From: Streptomyces coeruleorubidus
GTDB taxonomy: Bacteria > Actinomycetota > Actinomycetes > Streptomycetales > Streptomycetaceae
Direction of reading: 5' to 3'
NCBI RefSeq assembly: GCF_008705135.1
Contig: NZ_CP023694.1
Coordinates: 6,553,001 to 6,617,000 of the forward strand
Length of the DNA: 64,000 nucleotides
Below are positions 49,968-58,201 of the stretch, piece by piece (position 1 is the first letter of the stretch; the number at the start of each line of letters is the position of its first letter). A program made the translations under genes and the position numbers. Under the pieces are notes generated by a model. The model did no database searches. It was not told the DNA's origin and saw only the letters and a program-made list of their open reading frames with translations.

Positions 49968-51444
49968 CGCACCCGGCACTCCCGTACGCGTCCGTTTCTG
50001 CCCGTCGCCCACCGGTAACCCCCACGTGGGCCTGGTGCGCACCGCCCTGTTCAACTGGGCGTTCGCCAAGCACCACCAGGGCACGCTGGTCTTCCGCATC
50101 GAGGACACCGACGCGGCCCGCGACTCCGAGGAGTCGTACACCCAGCTCCTCGACTCGATGCGCTGGCTGGGCTTCGACTGGGACGAGGGCCCCGAGGTCG
50201 GCGGCCCGCACGCGCCGTACCGCCAGTCGCAGCGCATGGACCTGTACAAGGACGTCGCGGCCAAGCTCCTGGACGCCGGCCACGCCTACCGCTGCTACTG
50301 CTCCCAGGAGGAGCTGGACACCCGCCGCGAGGCGGCCCGCGCCGCCGGCAAGCCCTCCGGCTACGACGGCCACTGCCGTGAGCTGACCGACGCCCAGGTC
50401 GCCGAGTTCAAGGCCCAGGGCCGGGAGCCGATCGTCCGCTTCCGCATGCCCGACGAGACGATCACCTTCACGGACCTGGTCCGCGGCGAGCTGACCTTCA
50501 CCCCGGAGAACGTCCCGGACTACGGCATCGTCCGCGCCAACGGCGCCCCGCTCTACACGCTGGTCAACCCGGTCGACGACGCCCTGATGGAGATCACCCA
50601 CGTCCTGCGCGGCGAGGACCTGCTCTCCTCCACCCCGCGCCAGATCGCCCTGTACAAGGCGCTGATCGAGCTGGGCGTCGCCCAGCAGATCCCGTCCTTC
50701 GGGCACCTGCCGTACGTGATGGGCGAGGGCAACAAGAAGCTCTCCAAGCGCGACCCGCAGTCGTCCCTGAACCTCTACCGCGAGCGGGGCTTCCTCCCCG
50801 AGGGCCTGCTCAACTACCTCTCGCTGCTCGGCTGGTCCCTCTCGGCCGACCAGGACGTGTTCACGATCGACGAGATGATCGCGGCCTTCGACATCGCGGA
50901 CGTCAACCCCAACCCGGCCCGCTTCGACCTGAAGAAGTGCGAGGCCATCAACGGCGACCACATCCGCATGCTCGACGTGAAGGACTTCACGGAGCGCTGC
51001 CGCCCATGGCTCCAGGCGCCGTTCGCCCCCTGGGCCCCGGAGGCCTTCGACGAGGCCAAGTGGCAGGCCGTCGCCCCGCACGCCCAGACCCGCCTCAAGG
51101 TGCTCTCCGAGATCACCGACAACGTCGACTTCCTGTTCCTGCCGGAGCCGGTGGAGGACGAGGCCAGCTGGACGAAGGCCATGAAGGAAGGCTCTGACGC
51201 CCTGCTGCGCACCGCCCGGGAGAAGCTGGAGGCGGCCGACTGGACCTCCGCCGAGTCGCTCAAGGAGGCCGTCCTGGCCGCCGGCGAGGCCCACGGCCTC
51301 AAGCTCGGCAAGGCCCAGGCCCCGGTCCGTGTCGCCGTCACCGGCCGTACGGTCGGCCTGCCGCTGTTCGAGTCGCTGGAGGTCCTGGGCAAGGAGAAGA
51401 CCCTGGCCCGGATCGACGCGGCGCTGGCGCGGCTGACGGCCTGA
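49960..51444 (+). CDS. gltX: glutamyl-tRNA synthetase
   Basis: 494 residues from GTG at 49960 (AAGG 9 bases upstream); a TTG at 49951 would add three residues. The class I signatures are CPSPTGNPHVGL (HIGH) near residue 12 and KKLSKRDP (KMSKS) near 257. It charges tRNA-Glu, and probably tRNA-Gln for the amidotransferase route since actinobacteria lack GlnRS. tRNA-Glu and tRNA-Gln genes lie 4 kb downstream, beyond an inserted lasso cluster. Confidence 0.97.
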   Translation: MASAPGTPVRVRFCPSPTGNPHVGLVRTALFNWAFAKHHQGTLVFRIEDTDAARDSEESYTQLLDSMRWLGFDWDEGPEVGGPHAPYRQSQRMDLYKDVAAKLLDAGHAYRCYCSQEELDTRREAARAAGKPSGYDGHCRELTDAQVAEFKAQGREPIVRFRMPDETITFTDLVRGELTFTPENVPDYGIVRANGAPLYTLVNPVDDALMEITHVLRGEDLLSSTPRQIALYKALIELGVAQQIPSFGHLPYVMGEGNKKLSKRDPQSSLNLYRERGFLPEGLLNYLSLLGWSLSADQDVFTIDEMIAAFDIADVNPNPARFDLKKCEAINGDHIRMLDVKDFTERCRPWLQAPFAPWAPEAFDEAKWQAVAPHAQTRLKVLSEITDNVDFLFLPEPVEDEASWTKAMKEGSDALLRTAREKLEAADWTSAESLKEAVLAAGEAHGLKLGKAQAPVRVAVTGRTVGLPLFESLEVLGKEKTLARIDAALARLTA

Positions 51445-51457
51445 CTCGTACATGGGC

Positions 51458-51492
51458 AAGGGGCGGCAGCCGTGTAGCGGCTGCCGCCCCTT
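51458..51492. terminator. terminator between gltX and the lasso cluster
   Basis: Perfect 14-bp arms (51458-51471 and 51479-51492, AAGGGGCGGCAGCC and its complement) around loop GTGTAGC. It can stop both gltX and the convergent lasso transcript. Confidence 0.85.
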
Positions 51493-51531
51493 ATCGCGCG
51501 GCTACGGTACCGGCGACGTTGAACACCGTGC

Positions 51532-51966
51532 TCAGTGGTCGGGGTGCTTGCGGGGTGCTGGGCCGATGGTCAGAAGCGGTTTGTAGTGGCCTTTCGGGTA
51601 ACTCTCACCGATGAGTTGATCTTCGGCTTCGACCCAGGCATGGGCGGCGAAGGGCTGAGTGCGCACCCCTGTGCACCAGGTCGGCCACACACCGCGGAAC
51701 CGGCAGAGCAGGGCGGTGGCGATGGAGCGTTGCAGGCAGTGCTGCCCGGCGCAGCGCAGGCTGACCGACACCACCGCTTCGCGTGCGGCGAGTGCCTGGC
51801 CGACGGTGGCAGGCTTGGCGCCGCGGCGGGCAAGCTCGAGGACCCGGCGCAGCCGTGCCGGCCGGATGTCGGCCAGAGGGCGGGCAAGAGCGACGGCCAG
51901 CAGCGGTAGCGCACGTCGGTGCGGGGGAAGCCGTCGCTGTTCGGTCAGGGTGACAGGCACGCTCAC
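51532..51966 (-). CDS. lasso peptide leader peptidase (B2, transglutaminase-like)
   Basis: 144 residues. The McjB C-terminal-like cysteine protease fold is marked by Cys77 in GQHCLQRSIATALL, His109 in FAAHAWVEAE and the acidic residue in QLIGE (about 117-121), giving a Cys-His-Asp/Glu triad. It would cut the precursor at the leader/core junction. It overlaps the B1 gene by 4 bp and is last in the operon. The stand-alone form is typical of actinobacterial lasso clusters with split B genes. Confidence 0.9.
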   Translation of the reverse strand: MSVPVTLTEQRRLPPHRRALPLLAVALARPLADIRPARLRRVLELARRGAKPATVGQALAAREAVVSVSLRCAGQHCLQRSIATALLCRFRGVWPTWCTGVRTQPFAAHAWVEAEDQLIGESYPKGHYKPLLTIGPAPRKHPDH

Positions 51967-52223
51967 GAGGCCACCACCAGGCCCGCCGAACTCAACCGGG
52001 CGAGGATGGCTTGCACATCCTGTTCTGCCTGCTCGGGCGGAATCTCGTGACGACGGGCGAGTTCGGCGGCGATGTCGTCGGGCGCGCAGCCGTCGAGCAG
52101 CCGCCGCAGCACGCTCGTGCCGGTGGTGTTGAGTTGCCAGTAGCGGCCGGTGTGCAGCTGCAACAGGACGGTGCCGTCGTCGGTTTCGGTGGTGACTACG
52201 TCAGGGTGCAGGTGCAGGGGCAT
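51963..52223 (-). CDS. lasso RiPP recognition element (B1, PqqD-like)
   Basis: 86 residues. The winged-helix pattern TTETDDGTVLLQLHTGRYWQ then LNTTGTSVLRRLLDGCAPDD is the PqqD-like domain that binds the precursor leader through the YxxP motif and presents it to the peptidase. It overlaps the cyclase gene by 23 bp and B2 by 4 bp. Confidence 0.92.
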   Translation of the reverse strand: MPLHLHPDVVTTETDDGTVLLQLHTGRYWQLNTTGTSVLRRLLDGCAPDDIAAELARRHEIPPEQAEQDVQAILARLSSAGLVVAS

Positions 52224-54030
52224 CGTGTTCCCTAGGCTGTCGGGCGGGGCGCGCGGCAGTGCGCAGCCAGAGTTCGCAGCCGAGCAGGGCTTCCAACGCG
52301 AAGACCATGCTCAGGTCGCGTTGGGGAGCCAAGAGGCGGTTGCGCAGTGTGTCGGCGTCGATGAGCCCGCGCTGGGCCAGTGCGGAGTCGGCGAAGAGGT
52401 TCAGGATCGAGGGGAGGTTGTCGGCGAGTCCCTGGCGCAGGTCCAGACCGAACTCGCCCTTGGTGGCCCGGCCCAGGATCGCCGGCGGTACGATGCCGCG
52501 CATCGCCTCGGCCAGCAGTGGTTTGTAGCGCCGTGGATCAGCGTGCTCATGGGGCCGAACCCGCAGAACTGCTTCGAGTACGCGCTGGTCGTAGTAGGGC
52601 AGGTCCAGGTTGACGCCGACGTCGGCGTAGATCCGCGCCATCAACCGGTAGTGGGCTGCAGTGGTACGCACCGCAAGCAGGGTCTGATGCTGTCCGAGGT
52701 CATCACTGAGCGGTTGGGCCTGATGGGCGGTGAGCCTCAACGCCTGGCGGATCAGGTCGACGCCCGCAGGGGTCATCCAGGATTGTGCCTGTACGGCGTG
52801 CAGGCCCCAGCCCATGGCCGGTGCCCGCTGCGGCCGGACCGTGTGAAGGTTGTCCGCTTGGTCATGCCACCACCCGGCCACGGTTCCCGGGCGCAGCAAC
52901 CCCGTCAGCGCCGGACGCAGTGACCAGCGCTTGAGCGCCCGGTTCTGACGCAGCCGTCGGAGCGCGAGCACGGGGTGGTGCCGCAACAGCGGGGCCAGGT
53001 AGCCCGGGGAGGGCTGGAACAGTTCATCGCCGCCGTGGCCTGCCAGATGCCGACGAGAGCCCCGTTGGGCCAGCAGTTGCGCGTTGTGGCGCAAGCGGGC
53101 CGCCGCGCGCATGGTGAGCATGGGCTGTTCGGCGTCGACCGGGATGCTCTCGGTGTCGAAGATCGACGGAAGCTCGCGCTGTGCGACCACGAGGTGTTCG
53201 GCACGGTCCAGTGCCTGTATGGCCTGGCCCGCGAAATCTGCGTCATCGTTGGCCGCATCGGCCTCGGCCCAGCGCAACGTCAACAAGGCCGGTGTGTGGC
53301 GGGCAGCCAGAAAACACAGCGACGTCGAATCCATACCGCCGGACAGATCAGCACTGACACGCCCCTGGGCCGGGGCACGATCCTGTACCGCTCCAGTGAG
53401 CGCCTCTCGCACCCCGGCTGCGCCGTCGCGCAACGACAGATGCGGCGCAGGAGGGTTCCACCACACTTTCTCGTCGGCCTGATCCCGGGTCCACACCAGG
53501 CACCGCTCGGGCGCCAGTGACGAGATTCCCGCCCAGAGACACCGCTCGCTCAGAGGAGGCGCCAGAGCAAGGCCGCTGGCCAGCCGCACGGCCAGGGATT
53601 GCTCGTCGACCACGGCGCCGACCATCTCGGCAAGCACATGGGCCCGGTCGGACGCCACGTGTACGCCGTCGATACGCGTGTAGAAGATCCGGCTCAGCCC
53701 GCTGATGCTGCCCTGCGCACGTACCTGCCCATCCACCGACGCCATCAGATGGGCGGAGCCCGGGAGCGCTGAGGCCAGTTTGTCCACGTCCGCGACGGTC
53801 GTGACCGCCGCCGTCAGTTCGGTGAGCCGCTCCTGGCTGATCGGGCAGTCGCCGATCACCGCTACGCGTACCGGGCCCGCCGTGGCCACCGTGATCCGGT
53901 CGTCCGACCAGGAACCCACCAGCCATGGTCGACCCGATACGTGTGAAACCACCTGCGGTGATGCGAACGACATCCGCGTCCGCATCACCGCAGCGGCGGT
54001 CGTGTCCGGCAGGATCACAAACGCCGGCAT
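52201..54030 (-). CDS. lasso cyclase (C, asparagine synthetase-like)
   Basis: 609 residues. The N-terminal glutaminase-like domain (1-200) has no Cys at position 2 and so no amidotransferase activity, as usual for lasso cyclases. The synthetase domain has the ATP pyrophosphatase loop SADLSGGMDSTSLCF, then GHGGDELF and YYDQRVLEAVL. It adenylates the Asp side chain and closes the ring with the core N-terminus. Codon use is less G/C-biased than flanking core genes. The start lies 6 bp after the precursor stop. Confidence 0.93.
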   Translation of the reverse strand: MPAFVILPDTTAAAVMRTRMSFASPQVVSHVSGRPWLVGSWSDDRITVATAGPVRVAVIGDCPISQERLTELTAAVTTVADVDKLASALPGSAHLMASVDGQVRAQGSISGLSRIFYTRIDGVHVASDRAHVLAEMVGAVVDEQSLAVRLASGLALAPPLSERCLWAGISSLAPERCLVWTRDQADEKVWWNPPAPHLSLRDGAAGVREALTGAVQDRAPAQGRVSADLSGGMDSTSLCFLAARHTPALLTLRWAEADAANDDADFAGQAIQALDRAEHLVVAQRELPSIFDTESIPVDAEQPMLTMRAAARLRHNAQLLAQRGSRRHLAGHGGDELFQPSPGYLAPLLRHHPVLALRRLRQNRALKRWSLRPALTGLLRPGTVAGWWHDQADNLHTVRPQRAPAMGWGLHAVQAQSWMTPAGVDLIRQALRLTAHQAQPLSDDLGQHQTLLAVRTTAAHYRLMARIYADVGVNLDLPYYDQRVLEAVLRVRPHEHADPRRYKPLLAEAMRGIVPPAILGRATKGEFGLDLRQGLADNLPSILNLFADSALAQRGLIDADTLRNRLLAPQRDLSMVFALEALLGCELWLRTAARPARQPREHDAPAPAP

Positions 54031-54036
54031 CGTCGA

Positions 54037-54171
54037 TCAGGTGTAGATGCCGAAGATCGAGTCGAGCCGCCAGCCGCCGAACCCGAGCGTGTCTTCGCTG
54101 AACTCGCCGACCTCGACCAGCATCGGAGGAACGTACATTTCGGCCTGCGTTTCGGCCTTCTGCTCTTCCAC
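54037..54171 (-). CDS. lasso peptide precursor (A)
   Basis: 44 residues from GTG at 54171, with GGAGG 4 bases upstream. The leader contains YVPPMLVEVGEFSEDT, which has the conserved Tyr-x-x-Pro, the Leu, the Gly, and a Thr at position -2. Cutting after Leu29 leaves the 15-residue core GFGGWRLDSIFGIYT. Gly1 and Asp8 would form an 8-residue macrolactam ring; Ser9 to Thr15 form the loop and tail. There is no Cys, so it would be a class II lasso. From memory the core resembles sungsanpin and chaxapeptin (GFGSKPxDSFG...) but is distinct. Confidence 0.92.
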   Translation of the reverse strand: MEEQKAETQAEMYVPPMLVEVGEFSEDTLGFGGWRLDSIFGIYT

Positions 54172-54204
54172 AGAACCTCCTTCGGAACGTCAACTTCCGT
54201 GTGC

Positions 54205-54233
54205 AGGCTACAAGTTGGCCAGTCCGCGATCAA
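54205..54233 (-). promoter_or_regulatory. promoter of the lasso operon
   Basis: On the minus strand TTGATC (54233-54228) and TAGCCT (54210-54205) are separated by exactly 17 bp, a good match to the vegetative sigma consensus. Transcription would start near 54198, giving a leader of about 27 bases before the precursor GTG. Confidence 0.65.
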
Positions 54234-54363
54234 CCGTTCATCGAACAACTGAAGTGACCTCCAGGAGCTCCGCACCGGCGCTCACCTTGCGGAACCGGCC
54301 GTGTAACCCTCGTCACGCTCTGTGTCAGGCGACACGTCGGCGCGCCACGGTTACCGTCGGGTC

Positions 54364-55095
54364 ATGAGTATTCGCGCCGTGGTCTGGGACGTCGACGACA
54401 CCCTCTTCGACTACACCACCGCCGACCGCCTCGGCATGCGCACCCACCTGACGGCCGAAGGCCTGCTCGACGACTACGACACCGTCGAGCAGGCCATCAC
54501 CCGCTGGCGGGAGATCACCGACGCGCAATGGGCGCGCTTCGCGGCCGGTGAGGCCACCTTCGAGGACCAGCGGCGCGACCGCGTACGGGTGTTCCTCGGC
54601 CAGGACCTCACCGACGCCGAGGCCGACGCGTGGTTCAGGCGGTACCGCGCCCACTACGAGGCGGTCTGGGCCCTCTTCCCGGACGTCCTGCCCGTCCTCG
54701 ACGCCCTCGCCGCCAGCCACCGGCACGCCGTGCTGTCCAACTCCAGCATCCACGTCCAGGACCGCAAGCTGCGCGTCCTCGGCGTCCACGACCGCTTCGA
54801 GAGCATCCTGTGCGCGGCCGAGCTCGGCGTCTCGAAACCCGAGGCCGGGGCGTTCCTGGCGGCCTGCGCCGCCCTCGACCTGTCGCCGCACCAGGTCGCC
54901 TACGTCGGCGACCACCCGGAGATCGACGGACGGGGTGCCGCCGACGCCGGGCTGCTGTCGGTGTGGATCGACCGCGGGGGCGCGTATGCCACGATCGACC
55001 CGCCCGTCGGGCCGCACCGCATCGCCTCCCTCGCCGAACTGCCGTCTTTGCTCGGCTCGGATAGTCGTTTTGGAGCCCCGTCCACCTTCAGGTAA
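54364..55095 (+). CDS. HAD-superfamily hydrolase
   Basis: 243 residues. Motif I VVWDVDDTLFD gives nucleophile Asp9 and acid Asp11; motif II lies in HAVLSNSS; motif III Lys in GVSKPEAGAF; motif IV in YVGDHPEIDGRGA. This is a subfamily I phosphatase with a helical cap. The substrate is unknown. It is divergent from the lasso operon. In related genomes it appears to follow gltX directly, so the lasso cluster sits between them. Confidence 0.93.
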   Translation: MSIRAVVWDVDDTLFDYTTADRLGMRTHLTAEGLLDDYDTVEQAITRWREITDAQWARFAAGEATFEDQRRDRVRVFLGQDLTDAEADAWFRRYRAHYEAVWALFPDVLPVLDALAASHRHAVLSNSSIHVQDRKLRVLGVHDRFESILCAAELGVSKPEAGAFLAACAALDLSPHQVAYVGDHPEIDGRGAADAGLLSVWIDRGGAYATIDPPVGPHRIASLAELPSLLGSDSRFGAPSTFR

Positions 55096-55185
55096 TGTTC
55101 TTCCTGCGCCGCGGGGAGCGGGCCGGAAGGCAGGATCCCCAGGCGCACTACTAGAACAAGATCCCCTCCAGGGCTTGCGTTCCAG

Positions 55186-55257
55186 TGGCCTATGGTGTAA
55201 TTGGCAGCACGACTGATTCTGGTTCAGTTAGTCTTGGTTCGAGTCCAGGTAGGCCAG
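55186..55257 (+). tRNA. tRNA-Gln (anticodon CTG)
   Basis: 72 nt. Acceptor TGGCCTA pairs fully with TAGGCCA, the anticodon arm ACTGA-TTCTGGT-TCAGT gives CTG, and the T-arm has GGTTCGAGTCC. No CCA is encoded. First of five tRNA genes. Confidence 0.95.
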
Positions 55258-55297
55258 CTCGCAGAGCTCATCTGCACCAGCGGATTCCGATCCGCAA

Positions 55298-55370
55298 GCC
55301 CCCGTTGTGTAGCGGCCTAGCACGCTGCCCTCTCAAGGCAGTAGCGCCGGTTCGAATCCGGTCGGGGGTA
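55298..55370 (+). tRNA. tRNA-Glu (anticodon CTC)
   Basis: 73 nt. Acceptor GCCCCCG pairs with CGGGGGT, anticodon arm CTGCC-CTCTCAA-GGCAG, T-arm CCGGTTCGAATCCGG. The anticodon stem contains a T-A pair where the other two copies have C-G. Confidence 0.95.
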
Positions 55371-55410
55371 CTGGTTCCGAAAGATCGACGATCATTTCGG
55401 GACTGCTAGG

Positions 55411-55483
55411 GCCCCCGTTGTGTAGCGGCCTAGCACGCCGCCCTCTCAAGGCGGTAGCGCCGGTTCGAATCCGGTCGGGGGTA
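55411..55483 (+). tRNA. tRNA-Glu (anticodon CTC)
   Basis: 73 nt, identical to the third Glu copy. Anticodon arm CCGCC-CTCTCAA-GGCGG. Confidence 0.95.
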
Positions 55484-55503
55484 CTGACTGGTCTAAACCA
55501 CAT

Positions 55504-55575
55504 TGGTCTATGGTGTAATTGGCAGCACGACTGATTCTGGTTCAGTTAGTCTTGGTTCGAGTCCAGGTAGACCAG
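55504..55575 (+). tRNA. tRNA-Gln (anticodon CTG)
   Basis: 72 nt. It differs from the first Gln copy at one acceptor-stem pair: TGGTCTA pairs with TAGACCA (T-A in place of C-G). Confidence 0.95.
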
Positions 55576-55603
55576 CTCGGACCTGCGGAAACGCAGAGTC
55601 CAG

Positions 55604-55676
55604 GCCCCCGTTGTGTAGCGGCCTAGCACGCCGCCCTCTCAAGGCGGTAGCGCCGGTTCGAATCCGGTCGGGGGTA
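55604..55676 (+). tRNA. tRNA-Glu (anticodon CTC)
   Basis: 73 nt, the same as the second Glu copy. It is last in the array and followed by a terminator after 9 bp. Confidence 0.95.
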
Positions 55677-55685
55677 CACACAGGG

Positions 55686-55716
55686 AAGGCCCTCCACTTC
55701 GGTGGGGGGCCTTTTT
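55686..55716 (+). terminator. terminator after the tRNA array
   Basis: A 12-bp stem (one G-U) pairs AAGGCCCTCCAC with GTGGGGGGCCTT around TTCG, and TTT follows. Confidence 0.85.
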
Positions 55717-55851
55717 CGTACGTCCCTCACGGGCGCGGGGAACTGCGAACAACCACCGACGGCCCGCACGGGACGACGAAACCGTCCCTGTCATGGCGCT
55801 CGGCCGGGGAAAGCCTGCCGCGGCGTTGAGGCCGACCCTCCCCGAACATGT

Positions 55852-56568
55852 TCAGCCGGTGCGCCGCAACGCCTCGGAGAGGCGCCCTGCCGCATCGATC
55901 ACAGCCTGCGCGTGCATCCGGCCCGGGTGCCGCGTCAGCCGCTCGATGGGCCCGGACACCGACACCGCGGCGACCACACGGTTGGAAGGGCCCCGCACCG
56001 GCGCGGAGACCGACGCGACCCCCGGCTCGCGCTCGCCGATCGACTGGGCCCAGCCCCGGCGACGTACGCCCGACAGGGCCGTCGCTGTGAAGCGCGCGCC
56101 CTGGAGGCCGCGGTGCAGCCGCTCCGGCTCCTCCCAGGCCATCAGGATCTGCGCCGACGAGCCGGCCTTCATCGTGAGCGTCGAGCCGACCGGGACCGTG
56201 TCCCGCAGGCCGGACAGACGCTCCGCCGCGGCGACGCAGATGCGCATGTCGCCCTGGCGACGGTAGAGCTGCGCGCTCTCGCCCGTGACGTCACGGAGGT
56301 GGGTGAGCACCGGGCCCGCGGTGGCGAGGAGACGGTCCTCACCCGCGGCCGCGGCCAGTTCTGCCAGGCGAGGGCCGAGAATGAAACGGCCCTGCATGTC
56401 GCGCGCCACCATGCGGTGGTGTTCCAGCGCCACGGCCAGGCGGTGGGCCGTGGGTCGTGCCAGTCCGGTGGCGCCGACCAGGCCCGCGAGGGTGGCCGGA
56501 CCGGACTCCAGAGCGCTCAGGACGAGGGCCGCCTTGTCCAGAACGCCGACGCCGCTACTGTTGTCCAT
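55852..56568 (-). CDS. ndgR: IclR-family regulator of leucine biosynthesis
   Basis: 238 residues. The N-terminal winged helix (MDNSSGVGVLDKAALVLSAL, then LAGLVGATGLARPTAHRLAV) is followed by an IclR effector domain (GDMRICVAAAERLSGLRDTV, ending near the C-terminus). It is divergent from leuC, the arrangement of NdgR/AreB in Streptomyces, which regulate leuCD and nitrogen-related genes. An inverted repeat just upstream of its start may be the shared operator. Confidence 0.93.
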   Translation of the reverse strand: MDNSSGVGVLDKAALVLSALESGPATLAGLVGATGLARPTAHRLAVALEHHRMVARDMQGRFILGPRLAELAAAAGEDRLLATAGPVLTHLRDVTGESAQLYRRQGDMRICVAAAERLSGLRDTVPVGSTLTMKAGSSAQILMAWEEPERLHRGLQGARFTATALSGVRRRGWAQSIGEREPGVASVSAPVRGPSNRVVAAVSVSGPIERLTRHPGRMHAQAVIDAAGRLSEALRRTG

Positions 56569-56580
56569 GAAACGATACTC

Positions 56581-56601
56581 GCGTCTCACTCTGTGAAACG
56601 C
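56581..56601. promoter_or_regulatory. candidate NdgR operator between ndgR and leuC
   Basis: Arms GCGTCTCAC (56581-56589) and GTGAAACGC (56593-56601) are inverted with 8 of 9 pairs matching around TCT. The motif TGAAACG also recurs at 56568-56574, overlapping the ndgR start. The placement fits autoregulation. Confidence 0.55.
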
Positions 56602-56765
56602 AAGTTCAAATTCTCGTGGAACCCGCCACTCTGGAAGACACGAAGTCACAGCGGCCCGTGACGTACAGGCCTGGCGGCGGTTGCCCGGAAACGCAGGGGC
56701 GCGGGCCCGCCTCTTCAAGATCTCTAGTTGGGTCGGCGGATCGTCGTCGACCGGAGGGAACAGCG

Positions 56766-58196
56766 ATGGGTAGGACACTCGCGGAGAAAGTCTGGGACGA
56801 CCATGTCGTCCGGCGCGCGGAGGGCGAGCCCGACCTTCTCTTCATCGATCTGCACCTGCTGCACGAGGTGACCAGCCCGCAGGCCTTCGACGGCCTGCGC
56901 AAGAGCGGCCGCAAGGTCCGGCGCCTCGACCTCACCATCGCGACCGAGGACCACAACACCCCCACCCTCGACATCGACAAGCCGATCGCGGACCCGGTCT
57001 CCCGGATCCAGCTGGAGACGCTGCGCAAGAACGCCGCCGACTTCGGCGTGCGGCTGCACCCGCTGGGCGACGTCGAGCAGGGCGTCGTGCACGTCGTCGG
57101 CCCGCAGCTGGGCCTGACCCAGCCGGGCACCACCGTCGTCTGCGGCGACTCCCACACCTCCACGCACGGTGCCTTCGGCGCTCTGGCGTTCGGCATCGGC
57201 ACCTCCCAGGTGGAGCACGTGCTGGCCACCCAGACGCTGCCGATGTCCCGCCCGAAGACCATGGCGATCACCGTCGACGGCGAACTGCCCGAGGGTGTCA
57301 CGGCCAAGGACCTGATCCTGGCGATCATCGCCCGGATCGGCACCGGCGGCGGCCAGGGCTACGTCCTGGAGTACCGCGGCGAGGCCATCGAGAAGCTGTC
57401 GATGGAAGCGCGCATGACCATCTGCAACATGTCGATCGAGGCCGGCGCCCGCGCGGGCATGATCGCCCCGGACGAGACCACCTTCGCGTACCTCAAGGGC
57501 CGTCCGCACGCCCCCGAGGGCGCGGAGTGGGACGCGGCCGTCGAGTACTGGAAGACGCTCAGGACGGACGAGGACGCCGAGTTCGACGCCGAGGTCGTCA
57601 TCGACGCCGCCGAACTGTCGCCGTTCGTCACCTGGGGCACCAACCCCGGCCAGGGCGCACCGCTTTCGGCGTCCGTCCCCGACCCCGCTTCGTACGAAGA
57701 CGCATCGGAGCGCTACGCCGCCGAAAAGGCCCTGGAATACATGGGGTTGGAGGCCGGCCAGCCGCTGCGCTCCATCAAGGTGGACACCGTCTTCGTAGGC
57801 TCCTGCACCAACGGCCGCATCGAGGACCTGCGCGCCGCCGCCGAGCTGATCAAGGGCCGCAAAGTCGCCGACGGCGTACGGATGCTGGTCGTCCCGGGCT
57901 CCGCGCGGGTGGGTCTCCAGGCCGTCTCCGAGGGGCTGGACGTCGTCTTCAAGGACGCCGGCGCCGAGTGGCGGCACGCGGGCTGCTCGATGTGTCTGGG
58001 CATGAACCCCGACCAGCTCGCCCCGGGGGAGCGCTCCGCGTCCACCTCCAACCGCAACTTCGAGGGCCGGCAGGGCAAGGGCGGTCGTACGCACCTGGTG
58101 TCGCCGCAGGTCGCGGCCGCCACCGCCGTCCTTGGCCACCTGGCCTCCCCGGCCGACCTGGCCGACGCCGACACCCGTACGCCCGCTGGAGTCTGA
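56766..58196 (+). CDS. leuC: isopropylmalate isomerase large subunit
   Basis: 476 residues from ATG at 56766, GGAGGG 8 bases upstream. With LeuD it isomerises 2-isopropylmalate to 3-isopropylmalate and also processes citramalate for isoleucine. The [4Fe-4S] ligands are the Cys in FVGSCTNGR and the two in AGCSMCLGMNPD. GDSHTSTHGAFGALAFGIGT is the aconitase signature. leuD follows 5 bp after the stop. Confidence 0.97.
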   Translation: MGRTLAEKVWDDHVVRRAEGEPDLLFIDLHLLHEVTSPQAFDGLRKSGRKVRRLDLTIATEDHNTPTLDIDKPIADPVSRIQLETLRKNAADFGVRLHPLGDVEQGVVHVVGPQLGLTQPGTTVVCGDSHTSTHGAFGALAFGIGTSQVEHVLATQTLPMSRPKTMAITVDGELPEGVTAKDLILAIIARIGTGGGQGYVLEYRGEAIEKLSMEARMTICNMSIEAGARAGMIAPDETTFAYLKGRPHAPEGAEWDAAVEYWKTLRTDEDAEFDAEVVIDAAELSPFVTWGTNPGQGAPLSASVPDPASYEDASERYAAEKALEYMGLEAGQPLRSIKVDTVFVGSCTNGRIEDLRAAAELIKGRKVADGVRMLVVPGSARVGLQAVSEGLDVVFKDAGAEWRHAGCSMCLGMNPDQLAPGERSASTSNRNFEGRQGKGGRTHLVSPQVAAATAVLGHLASPADLADADTRTPAGV

Positions 58197-58201
58197 GAAT
58201 C

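Noticed and set aside
55096..55852. Attachment site or integrase remnants near the tRNA array
   Set aside because: No direct repeat of a tRNA 3' end outside the tRNA genes and no integrase fragment were seen by eye.
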